The notes beneath the pieces were generated by a model. It searched no databases and was not told the origin of the DNA. It worked only from the letters and a program-made list of their open reading frames with translations. Below are positions 1-9,982 of a stretch of DNA of 64,000 bases, in pieces (position 1 is the stretch's first letter; the number at the start of each line of letters is the position of its first letter). The stretch spans positions 42,403,061 to 42,467,060 of the forward strand of contig OX638369.1 in NCBI GenBank assembly GCA_951812925.1, written 5' to 3'. A program made the translations under genes and the position numbers. The DNA comes from Calliopum simillimum. Lineage: Eukaryota > Arthropoda > Insecta > Diptera > Lauxaniidae.

Positions 1-1118
1 AATTCTGGCCAAGTTTAGCTACATTCATTCATATTAGAACTATGAAAATTTCATAAAGCTTTCTTCAAACATTACCAAGTATGACAAATTTGCTTGTCGA
101 TGTGGCCAAATAAACCAGAAATGGGTCACTTCGCTGAAAAAAATTTCTGTTCGGACATAGCTGATCTCCTTCAAGAGAGTGAGCATCACATGAGTGATGT
201 TTATCACAGTTTATCACAGAAGATCTAATTCATTATAGAGGATCTTTTTTCAGGAGGAGATTTACAAAGTCTTGTCTATTATAGAAAATCCTATACAGTG
301 ATACAATTTTAGCTATGTATCTCAACATATGCGCAATCATTACTAATGACGTTGGAAAGAACTAGCACTAATATTTGTGCTCTCTCCGAAACCAAGGTTA
401 AAAGTAACAAATTACAAGAATTATTGAAATGAAGAGTGTTTTTTTTTTTTTTTTTTTACGGAAACTTTTCGCGTTAAAAATCGAAAAGATTATATGGGCT
501 GTAGCAAGAGCAGTAGTTTAGCGGGTGTGGCTTCTTGAGTTGATCGAGTGTTAAATGCTGCGATTTATATTAATTTCTTTGTTTTTTGACTTCCATTTTT
601 TTTTGTTTTTTACGATTTTTAATCTTTTTGTTTTTTTTTTCGATATGTTAAGTTTATTAATATACCTACCATTTTAACTCCAATGCAGACGAGGGTGTTG
701 CTTTTGTCTGGTTTTTTTGGATTTTAGTTTTTTGATTCTCTCATCTTCGATTTCTCGTCTCGTTTTTTAATTTTGTATCCATATCTGGCATTAATTTTGT
801 TTCCTTTTTCTTTTTTTTGAACCATTATGTTTTTGAGATTTTTTCTTGACAAATTGTTGTTTCAGTTTTTAGAAGTTAAAATTTCTTGAAATGTTTGCAT
901 CTACATCTAACATTCGAACGTATGCCATATGACACTGGGAAAAACATTTCTAGTTTAAGGAGTGGAAAAAAAATTTAATAAATTTATTTTTAAAAATTGT
1001 ACTGATATTTCCATATAAAACGAAAAATATGTAAAATATTTTAAATATTTAAAAGGTGGGAAGATTAAGTTTCCGTTTGGTTTAAATTTCTTTCTGTTCA
1101 TGCAATTAGAACAGGCGT
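1..1118. other. AT-rich stretch, no gene seen
   Basis: I see no reading frame of interest. The stretch holds homopolymer runs, including 19 T at 439-457, and T-rich low-complexity DNA at 580-850. Confidence 0.6.
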
Positions 1119-1125
1119 TATAGCA

Positions 1126-2025
1126 GTATGTATGGGAGAAGGGGGAGGTTTCGACACCCTAACAAAAAAGTCCTTATATCTTCCAAATGCAATTGTGCAT
1201 GTTATTTTGAATACACATAGACTATGCATGAATATGTGTGCTTCTTTTATATATTACAAAAAAATCGATATGTTTGCTATTTGCGGAAATGTGACCAACT
1301 CCCACTTTTGGGGAGGCTTCGTCAGTCATATAAATTCTTGATTCCTTTGATTTTTTGAAACCTTCAACCTTTTGAATGTAGATGGTAAAAGACGAATTGC
1401 TTCCGGTGATACAATGGGAGAACGAAAATCAGGGATATCGTCTTCAATCGGGGCCATATCCAGCAAATCATTCAGACCAGGAAGGTCAGAGCCTTGAACG
1501 AGTTCGAGACATGATTCAGGCTGATTCTACATCCATTTTTGCATCGGCATTAGTACCGAACTCCATATCTTGTGAAAAATCAGATTCATGGGAAATAATT
1601 GAATCATATGTATAAATTTCAGTTGTCGAATCCTCCCATTTACACTTGACGAATCCTCCCTTATCCACTTGTTTCCAAATTTCCAAAATTTCACAGTTAT
1701 CTTTTATTTATTTTGCAAACCTTAAATGTAGTATTAACAGTAATAATATATTTGAGTATCTGCTAAAAAAAATGGAAATTTTATGGTTTATTAACCGAGT
1801 ATCACACAAAAAGCAACAAGCAAATATTACATCAGCTTGCTATAAAAATACAAAATCACGACTAACTACGCACCCTAGCCGAATTGCGCAGAGACATTTT
1901 TATGATAGCTGCGTTCCATTAGGGGTAAGACTTTTTGGTTTACACGCGGGAGTAAGTGCGAATAGAAATCGCAAAATTTGGCACAGATGAAGCCTCCCAC
2001 GTGTCGAAACCTCCCCCTTCTACCC
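1126..2025. mobile_element. Inverted-repeat (MITE-like) element with six copies of GGGAGGNTTCGWCA
   Basis: The ends form an inverted repeat: AGAAGGGGGAGGTTTCGACA near 1137-1156 matches the reverse complement of 2002-2021. A 7-bp direct repeat TATAGCA flanks the unit (1119-1125 and 2026-2032) and may be the target duplication. The motif GGGAGGNTTCGWCA occurs at 1143-1156 and 1311-1324 (plus) and at 1624-1637, 1647-1660, about 1985-1998 and 2002-2015 (minus). Short open frames inside (1382-1615, 1646-1990) match nothing I recognise. The superfamily is not assigned, and the exact left end is uncertain because the arms differ in their outermost bases. Confidence 0.6.
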
Positions 2026-2032
2026 TATAGCA

Positions 2033-2940
2033 AACATGTTGACACTTTTGCTTCCGGCTGAAACTCGAAAGCGTGGAGACCTCTTGGTTGAAAAATGGAA
2101 TCGACTGACCCGTGCAAGTGTAGAAGTACACCTTGTTTTTGTTGTTGCTTTCAAATGAATCGAATTAAATTGCATAAATTAACAGAAATTGAAGAGGAAA
2201 TCATTTGAAAAAATGTAATCTTCTCAAGAACTAATTAATGCGATTAAAAGTTGTTGTTGTTTGATAATTCCCTTTTGTTGTTGTTGCAATTCAATTAAAT
2301 AACGCCGAGAATGGCGTATGAATTTGTCAATTACCCTAAAAACAACAACAGTGCTGCCATAGTGCAACTGATTGTTAACTGCCGGCATGATAACTTTAAA
2401 ACTTAATCTGTGGTTGTTGTAGTTGTTGTTGCTGTTGTAGCTTTCGTGTGCATCATTTTGATTGCTGGTGTTGTTGTTGTGGTATTGCCCACATTTTGTA
2501 ATTTTTGTTGTTTTTGTTTCATTTGACGTTTCATAAGCGGCACGCGGTTTCTATTCATGCACCATTGCCAAGGTTAACAGTGAAAGAGAGAGAAAGAACG
2601 ATTAAAAGCTATGTTATTACTTAGCAACAAAAAAAAAAAAAATAAAAAAATACTGCAACAACAATTTCGTATATTTTGCATTAATTTTTTCTAAATTAAT
2701 CATCATCAACAACAAATGGGGCTGCTTTTTTTGAATTGTTGTTGCTTTTGTTTTTGTTGCTATTTGCTTGATGTTTCAGTCACTGCTGCTGCTGCTTTGT
2801 CATTCTAATGACTATTGAAAATTAAAAAAAAAAAAAATTTTATTTTTGTATTATTTTCAGTACTTAACCCAACAAATTGCAGAATTCTAGCGACAATGCA
2901 TGTATACGATGCACACATAGAAACACAACAAGTTGCTACA
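2033..2940. repeat. GTT/CAA trinucleotide-rich intergenic stretch
   Basis: Interrupted GTT/CAA runs occur around 2240-2290, 2405-2520 and 2645-2800, with a short GCT run near 2782-2797. No gene is seen. Confidence 0.6.
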
Positions 2941-3640
2941 CAAGAGGAAACATTTCTAGCGCTTCTGATCCAAGCACTTCAAAAGTGCTTGTCCCCATAG
3001 ATATTTAGAAGCACTTTCACAATGATTTTTTAAAAGGCTGCAGTAAGATCAACGTGGGTTCGAACCTAGCACGGGTGATTTTTTTTTTATTTTTTTGCTT
3101 TATTTTTTTTTTATTAAAATATTTTTTATTCAACCTTTTTTTATTCCACTTTTCTATTTCCCTTTCTCTTATTTATTTACTTTTGCTTAATTGAATTGAA
3201 ACTGATTACGCAATGATTCTATGTAAGGCTATAGAAGCATTCGTATGTCAAATTCTGTTTGGACAACATTTGCTTAATATAAAAATTTAATACCTCTTCA
3301 TATCATCGAGCATTGGCGTAGCGGTCTAAAGAGTTGGTAAATTTATGTAAAAATAATCTGTTTCTATCTTCACGCAGACGGTCGTGGATTCAAATCCTGG
3401 TGCGGCCAGTTTTTGTTTTTTTTTAATTTTATTGAAAAAACGCTTATCGCAGCATTACAAATAAGCGCTTCAAAAACCCTTTTTTGGTAATGCAGCGGTA
3501 AGCTTTTTTTCGCATTCATCCTGTGATATGCAATGTTAAAAAGAGAACATAGTTCTTAAGGAGCGGAAGCGCTTATTGGTGAAAAAGATGCACTTCAGAA
3601 GGGTTTTTGAAGCACTTTTTTCCCCTTGGGTAGGTATGTA
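2941..3640. repeat. Repeat region with two tRNA-like promoter remnants
   Basis: Near 3052-3079 there is a B-box-like GGTTCGAACC followed by a T run. At 3309-3413 a longer tRNA-like stretch is followed by a T run. A hairpin with arms GCTTATCGCAGCATTAC / GTAATGCAGCGGTAAGC spans about 3442-3503. Copies of a short AGCACTT/AAGTGC motif near 2968-2990 and 3590-3620 bracket the block. It looks like one or two degraded tRNA-derived SINEs, possibly within a MITE. No protein gene is seen. Confidence 0.45.
3309..3413 (+). ncRNA. tRNA-like (Leu-like) sequence, probably SINE head or tRNA pseudogene
   Basis: TTGGCGTAGCGGTCTAAAGA resembles the D-arm and A-box of a tRNA-Leu. GTGGATTCAAATCCTGG resembles the T-arm and B-box. 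The boxes lie about 75 bases apart, longer than in a plain tRNA and compatible with an intron or insertion. The 5' and 3' ends do not pair as an acceptor stem and a T run follows. I infer a pol III-derived repeat, not a working tRNA gene. Confidence 0.4.
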
Positions 3641-4940
3641 GCTTTTTTTTTTCGAGAGTTGTTGTTGTTGTTGTCCGATCATTAATCATATTGTATTCAA
3701 CATTAAACGAATTTCTTGTGATGTTTTTTTCTGTTAATTCAAATACTTATGAAACAAGGACTTGAGGAGTTCGTTTGAGGGCGATAGAGCAATAAAAGCA
3801 GACTGATACTTATGAGAAATGTTATAATTTATTTATTTTTTTTTAAAAAGTAATTAGTATGCCGAGTATTTGTTTTGTTTCATACTAGATATTATTTAAA
3901 ACTCCAACTAAATTAAAGTAATAATCAAATTGGCTACTAAGCCAAAATGTTTTAAGGGAAGAAAATGACAAAAATAAAGTTAAAAGTCTAAATTTAAAAA
4001 AAAGCAATTCACCTCTTTTGCTGAAAAGAAAAAAAAAAAACAAAAAAAAAAAAACAAAGAAAGAAACTGAAACTACTTACCGCTAAAAGCTATTGTAATT
4101 TACTATTTCTTCTGGAGGTATCTTTGAGAAATCATCTCCCTCTCCGTATTATTCCATATGGTGTACATTTGATGTTAACGTTTTCTCGTTAAGAACATTA
4201 TGCTGTTAAGTATTTTCAACTATAAATTCACCACACTTCTGTTTAATATTTTATTCATTTCTGTTAAATGAACGTTTCTCTGCATCTCTCTCACACTTTG
4301 CCGTTTCCTTTGTGGGGCTGCAGTTCTTAATTTGCTTTATTTGTGCCTTTATCTTACATTCAATTTTACTTTGCGTTGGTCTCTTTTTGTTTTGATATTT
4401 CTGTTTGTTAAATTAATGGGGTTTGCGTTTTTCTTCAAACTGTGGCGCCTTCATTCACCCCATTCCGCTTGGTGATTGTTGTCAAGCCATTGTAGCAGCG
4501 CTTGAATGTTTATCTTTTCGATTTGGGGACTTTCATCGATTTTTGGATATTTTTGAATGTTAATAAATTATATTTTTAAACAAATTGAATTTTTTTTTTG
4601 AATGTGAATTTTTTCAGAATTTTTGAAATTTTTTTTCATACTTGTTGCTTTGTTTTGACCAATTTTTGAAGAATTATAAAATGTCTCCAAAAACTGTGAA
4701 AAAATTCACACGCTTACTTGAGACGATTATAGGCATTTTTTGCCCTTTTTGTTTGATATACCTTCTGAATCTGGAAGGCTGCTTATGTCAATCCATTTTC
4801 CGGAAAAAGAAGTTAGTTCTATCCTTGATGATAACTCGCTCATGTTCTGGCAATCCCAGTTACTACTAAAACTTTCTCCTTTGACATCAGCCTTCATACT
4901 TGCAAGTTAATAGAAATCGCTCTTGTTTGAGGACAACATA
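3641..4940. other. No gene seen
   Basis: AT-rich DNA with A runs around 4029-4055. The open frame at 4642-4869 starts inside low-complexity DNA and has no recognisable domain. Confidence 0.55.
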
Positions 4941-5852
4941 CAGTCTGTTAAATAAGAGCGTGGTCATTGTTGTGAGAAAATGAAAATACCCATTGCGAAA
5001 ATTCTTTTTAATATTGATTTATTTGATCGAAAACTTCAATGCAAATACATTAATAGCAGGTCCAATCACCCCCAGCATCAATTATAGCTTGACATCTTCG
5101 CGACATACTTTGAACAAGATTTTGCGCATACTCTTCTGAAAACGACCTCCTAATTTTGTGAATGCGTCGAACCAGCTGTTTCAAGTTGCAGGGTCCAGGG
5201 TCCAGGCATGCCTGATGATAGGAAAGGCCCAAAAAGAGGATTCATCAGTGAAGATAACGTTGCCCCAGTCACGATCCAAATTGTCTTTGGCCCAATCAAG
5301 ACGTTTTTGGACATGTTTTTCACTGAGCATCGGTTTTTGCAAAGTATTTCGGTATTTCACACTATTTGCAATCAAATGATTACGAATAGTTCCGTGGGAG
5401 ATATTCAAACCTTTTTGGGACAATTTCGAAGCACCTTCACGCAAAGTTAATGTTGGATTTTTCGAAAATAGAGCACAGATCAGTTTTTCCTGTTTTTCCG
5501 TCACTACACCGACAGACCCGCGATTTGGAAAGTCATCGACATTTTTTACTTCTTTGAAGCGATTCACCCACTTACTCACAAACTGTTTCGACTTTTGCAT
5601 ATACTTCGCAGCCGCCGCTTGGGTCATTTTGGGACCTTTGCGGTGCAAACACAAAAAAACGGCTTCAAAGCGCGACGCGTACGCGGTACTCATTTTGGAA
5701 AAATGCTGAGAACGCATTGAAAACAGTGGTCAGCTGATTCACTTTCACGAAGCATGAAGGACAATACTGCCCTCTGTGTGAGAAAAAAAAATTACAGCAT
5801 TATACTTTACCGATCGCGAGTAATCGTGACCACGCTCTTATTTAACAGACTG
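4941..5852 (-). mobile_element. Internally deleted Tc1-like transposon with TA target duplication
   Basis: Perfect 26-bp terminal inverted repeats begin CAGTCTGTTAAATAAGAGCG at both ends. TA dinucleotides flank them at 4939-4940 and 5853-5854, the signature of Tc1/mariner insertion. The copy is 912 bp, shorter than intact Tc1-like elements, because the middle of the transposase frame is gone. The perfect repeats suggest a fairly recent copy that moved non-autonomously. Confidence 0.9.
5050..5717 (-). pseudogene. Tc1-like transposase, internal deletion removing two catalytic residues
   Basis: The 5' part (5717 down to 5181, 178 residues) holds the N-terminal paired-type helix-turn-helix region (TQAAAAKYMQKSKQFVSKWV), a second HTH-like region and the segment around the first catalytic aspartate (NVIFTDESSFWAF). 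The frame then breaks at a short GGGTCCA duplication near 5189-5202. It resumes in another frame with the C-terminal end (LVRRIHKIRRSFSEEYAQNL, stop at 5050-5052). The region that should carry the second D and third D/E is missing. Tc1 transposases are about 340 residues, so nearly half is lost. It cannot catalyse transposition by itself but keeps ends that a helper could use. Confidence 0.88.
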
Positions 5853-7566
5853 TAGAAGCGATGACTGCAGCAAGAACTATTACGGGGTAATTTGAAGAGA
5901 ATCAAAGGCACTTTTCAGTCAACGTGTACAATGAAGGAGTTTTGTGGAGGACAAATACTCCAAAAAAAGTTAAAAGACACAAAACAGAAATGGATCTGCA
6001 TTTCTACTCTGTCGAGTATCACCCATTACTGTCTAGGGTCTGAAGCAGCACAAACCTGTACAGCATATAACTCGCGAAATTTTACAAATTTTTTTATTCA
6101 TACCATGCATTTTAGAAGAATTGGACAATTTTCATAAAAGAATAAACTACAAGTCTCTGCGAAAATGGCTTGAGAATATATCGAAAAAAATAACAACATA
6201 AGCCACTATGATGATGATATTCATAATAATGATTATGACATTTAATTATGACAATACATGCAGTTTTTTCTTTCTGTTTATTCTGTGAAATACTATAAGT
6301 GGCCGTGGAAATAATACGATCACAAAACCAAATAAATATTCATACAACAAGAATTTAGTTCTTCTTTAAATATCCAGCAGATAGATAAATATGAGCGTAC
6401 GATAAAGACCCATATGCTTGGATATGTTGGTATGATGGGCACAAACTTGAATGCAAAATGATATGAAATTTATTTAAGTAACAAATTCCAATTTAACACA
6501 AGCAAAATCTACAACTTTAACAATAGCAACAATATATTGTTGGTTTAAGATTTGTCATACGAGAGTACCTGCGACAAAAGCCTGGGAGTGTCCCATGTCC
6601 ATGAGTGTGACGATGACGACAACGCTATGCTTGGATTGTAGTATGAGATATGTTGTTATTGCTGCTGTTGTTGTTAGTTTTGTATGTTGTTTTCATTATC
6701 ATCATATTACACATAACTTCTTAAGTTGACTTAGGGAATTTTTGAATACAAAAGCTAAAGTTTTTGCTAAAGGTTGAATATAACAAAACGGCAAGTTATA
6801 GATATTCTGAGATGATATGAGTTATGTATTTTTTAGAACAAGAAAAAAAAAAAAAGAAAATTTACAATGTTCAGTTAAGCCTTAACTGGAACTTTAACTG
6901 GCACTTTGACATTAAATTTCATACAAAAATTTTGTTTATCTCGAAGTAAAATTTTAGCTGAGCATTGAGAAAATGGCTCTTATTCATTTAAATATAATTT
7001 TAATTTTTCAAAAATTTAAAAATTTAGATTTATTGGTGAAAAACTGATGATCTTACCTTTTTCGGGTTACCCCAACGTTTTAGAGAAAATTTTTTTAAAA
7101 AAAACTTTTAGTTAATTATATGAGCTTTTCAAAGGTGTATTTGATTTAAAGGGTTTAAAATAATTTCACAAAATTCCGGACCTTTTAATTTTATATTTTT
7201 CATATTTTTCTATCTTTTGACTTTGCAGCCATTTTAGTAAGAAAAAATCCAGATCAATATAACCTTTTATAATTTTTTTTTGGACTTCACGTTAAATTTC
7301 CTTCGATTTGGTAAAATATTTGTAAAAACAATTTTTTGATTTGAGATCAGAAAAAAAATACTTTAAAGTGACAACGCACGCGTTGTGCTGCATATAATGC
7401 GGGTAGTGCACGCGCTGCTCTTTATCTAGAGGAACCTTCAAACGGATTGGCCGCAATACTAACTATTTGATGGAAAAGACTAACTTCTTTCGATAAAAAT
7501 AGTGATGTGCACCATTAGGTTAGCACCAAAAAAGTTTAAAATTGAAGTATTCTATTATTTATTTAG
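5853..7566. other. No gene seen
   Basis: AT-rich sequence with no frame I recognise. The frame at 5892-6137 shows no domain. A short GC-richer patch lies at 7373-7425. Confidence 0.55.
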
Positions 7567-8120
7567 CAAGGTGGTTCGGATTTGGGAGAGCACCGGAGGT
7601 TTAAGTTTTCTGGGACTATTCTGAACAAATTTTCTTAGTTTAATTTTTTGAAACTCTGAAATTTGATGGAGATATAGCCATCGGAAGATCAGGATATAGC
7701 TTCATGAAAACTGGTATAGGTTCGGAACATCTAGATGGGTTTTAATAATATTGGTGTCGTATGAAAGGTACTTTAAATGGCTATAAAATTGGTGTAAAAA
7801 AACCTAATATCCGAGACTTGATACTCCAGATATGGCGAATTTTCGGGGCTACTGTAATATTTTGGTAAATTAAATGAAAGTTTCTTTGGTTTACTTTTTG
7901 TTTTACAACCAAAACATATGCTTATGAAAAAAAAACAGGTACAAATACATCAAGGGGTTCCGATTTCCCAGATCGGTTTTCATAAAGCTATATCCCAATT
8001 TTCCAATGGCTATATCTAAATTAGTTTTGCGTATTTCGAAAAACGGAACAAAGAAAAGTTGTTCAAAATAGTTCCAGAAAACTTGCATTTCCTGTGTTCT
8101 ACTGATTATCAATCACCCTG
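7567..8120. mobile_element. Snapback MITE-like element
   Basis: Two arms of about 150 bases form an imperfect inverted repeat. The stretch near 7605-7725 (GTTTTCTGGGACTATTCTGA, GATATAGCCATCGG, GATATAGCTTCATGAAAAC) returns reverse-complemented near 7970-8090. The ends read CAAGGTG... and ...CACCCTG. The frame at 7903-8112 is only the coding shadow of the right arm. Confidence 0.65.
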
Positions 8121-8272
8121 TATATAGAAACTGTTGTTTTAAAAAAATTATAATTACAATAAAAAAAATCAAATTTTCTAAGAAAACGCAGAAAACACAT
8201 AAGGCCAACTTCTGTTGAAAAGACACGATAAAGTATTTTCCCAGCCAAGTGTTAATATGTTTAAACAAAGTA

Positions 8273-9571
8273 AGGAGTGAGATCGAAAAAATCTTGGCAC
8301 ACGTTTTACCTAATAATTTTTTGGGGGTAAAATTTAAAAATTTCTTAGATCTAGTTTTCTTTGAAAAATATGTCAGCTATTATTTTTAATGACAAACATG
8401 TTGATTTGCTGTGAGTTTGATCAAAACGATTGAAGAAAAAGAAGTACGTCTCAAAATTATTAAAAATTTTCAAAAAATCGAAATTGGTCTTACAAAAAAT
8501 TGGCCAAAGAATTGAAGGTCTGCCGTCAAACTGTGTCTAATGTTATAAAACAGTTTCAGGAGTATTTGACCATCGATAGGAAACGTGGTTCAGGAAGAAA
8601 ACAAGGACCACATGATATTGGGAAAGCCAAGAAAATTGAAAGCATATTGAAAAGATCTCCAAACGCATCTGCTAGAAAAGCTGCCCGGTTAGCCCAGTGC
8701 TCTGACTATTTGGTGCAAAAAGTTAAAACCAATGCAGGTTTGAAAACATACAAAGTCCAAGAAGTTCCAGACAGGAATGCTGCAAAAAATTTAGACGCCA
8801 AAAGTAGGGCTCGGAAATTAAAATCGAATTTTATACAAAAATATTCATGTTGTATAATGGATGACGAAACGTATGTACTGGCAGATTTTACGCAGCTTCC
8901 GGGTAAAAATTTTTATGTTGCTGATGCTCGAGGAAATGTCGAAGAAAAATTTACAGTCCAAAAGCAGACAAAATTTCCTAAAAAATGCATGGTATGACAA
9001 GCTTTATGCAGTTGCGGCAAAAAAGGCAAGTCATTTGTTACAGTGGGCTCTATAAATACCGAAATATACATCAAAAAATGTTTGAAAAAAAGACTTCTTC
9101 TTTTTATAAGAGAGCGCAATGTGTCCGCATATTTTTGGCCCGATTTGGCATCATGCCACTACGGCAAGAAAGCTCTGGAGTGGTACCAAAGTAATAACAT
9201 AGTTTTTGTACCAAGAGAGGCCAATCCTCCAAATTGTCCGGAGCTAAGACCAGTGGAGAGATATTGGGCTCTTGTGAAAAAAAACTTAAAGAGCACAAAG
9301 AAGGTGCCCCAAAATATCGAAGATTTTAAAGGGAGATGGGCAAACTGATCCAAAAAGGTGAAACAATTATCAAATCTCTAATGGAAGGCTTACCAAAAAA
9401 GGTCCACGAGTTCATAAATGGCTAGTGGTTAGAACTATAAAAGTTAAATTTTTCTATTATTTGTAAAATATTATCAATTAAAAAAAAAAAAAAAAAAATC
9501 AAAACGCTAAGATCAACCGTTTGAAACTTATTGAATTTTACATATGTAAACATTTTTTTGATCTCACTCCT
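8273..9571 (+). mobile_element. Tc1/mariner element of DD37E (ITmD37E-like) type
   Basis: Terminal inverted repeats starting AGGAGTGAGATC lie at both ends with one mismatch in about 20 bases, flanked by TA at 8271-8272 and 9572-9573. The 1299-bp length is normal for the superfamily. It carries one almost complete but broken transposase on the plus strand. The D-to-E spacing points to the DD37E group described from mosquitoes; this comes from residue counting, not a tree. Confidence 0.87.
8405..9425 (+). pseudogene. DD37E-type transposase with two frameshifts and one stop
   Basis: The N-terminal stretch (EEKEVRLKIIKNFQK) reads in one frame and shifts near 8494 into the next, which carries the HTH (AKELKVCRQTVSNVIKQFQE) and the first catalytic region (IMDDETY). 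A single TGA at 8995-8997 sits where relatives have tryptophan. The frame then continues through WPDLASCHYGKKALEWY and NPPNCPELRPVERYW; I count 37 residues between the catalytic D and E. A last frameshift near 9336-9345 moves the C-terminal tail into a third frame ending at 9423-9425. All catalytic residues are present, so this is a young corpse with three lesions. Confidence 0.87.
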
Positions 9572-9573
9572 TA

Positions 9574-9948
9574 ATATCTAAATGTTAACATTATTATGTG
9601 AGCAATAAAACCAAGATTTTCTTAGAATAATAAATCTTGGTATTGAAGAGAGATTGTTGTTAATAAATTCTCATGATAATCGTAAACGCCTTCATTTGCT
9701 GCTGATGTGGCTTATCGCCGCCGCAGAAGCTTCTTCTTAAATTTCAAACACCCCTCTTGCTAGTGGGGGAGGGGAATTACAGAAATTATACATTAGTTAT
9801 TTCAGTTAACGAAAGCTGATAAGCTGACAACAATATTAACAAAAACAACAACAACAACAGCATGTGTAGAAACGTTCAACACTTTTCGCTGATATTAAAT
9901 CTCAGAAACGACTTTTCTTAATATCGGTAATTTGTATGTAACATGGTA
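9574..9948. other. No gene seen; short CAA run
   Basis: Contains a CAACAACAACAACAAC run near 9840-9860 and otherwise nothing recognised. It ends in CATGGTA (9942-9948), which recurs at 13460-13466 as the probable target duplication of the next element. Confidence 0.6.
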
Positions 9949-9982
9949 TGTATGTATGTATGTATGTATTCTCCTTTAACTC

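Noticed and set aside
1382..1990. Open frames inside the 1.1-2.0 kb element as possible transposase exons
   Set aside because: No recognisable DDE, HTH or zinc-finger motif, and short length; left as unexplained.
5892..6137. 81-codon plus frame downstream of the Tc1 element
   Set aside because: No domain, ordinary composition for AT-rich DNA, no supporting neighbours.
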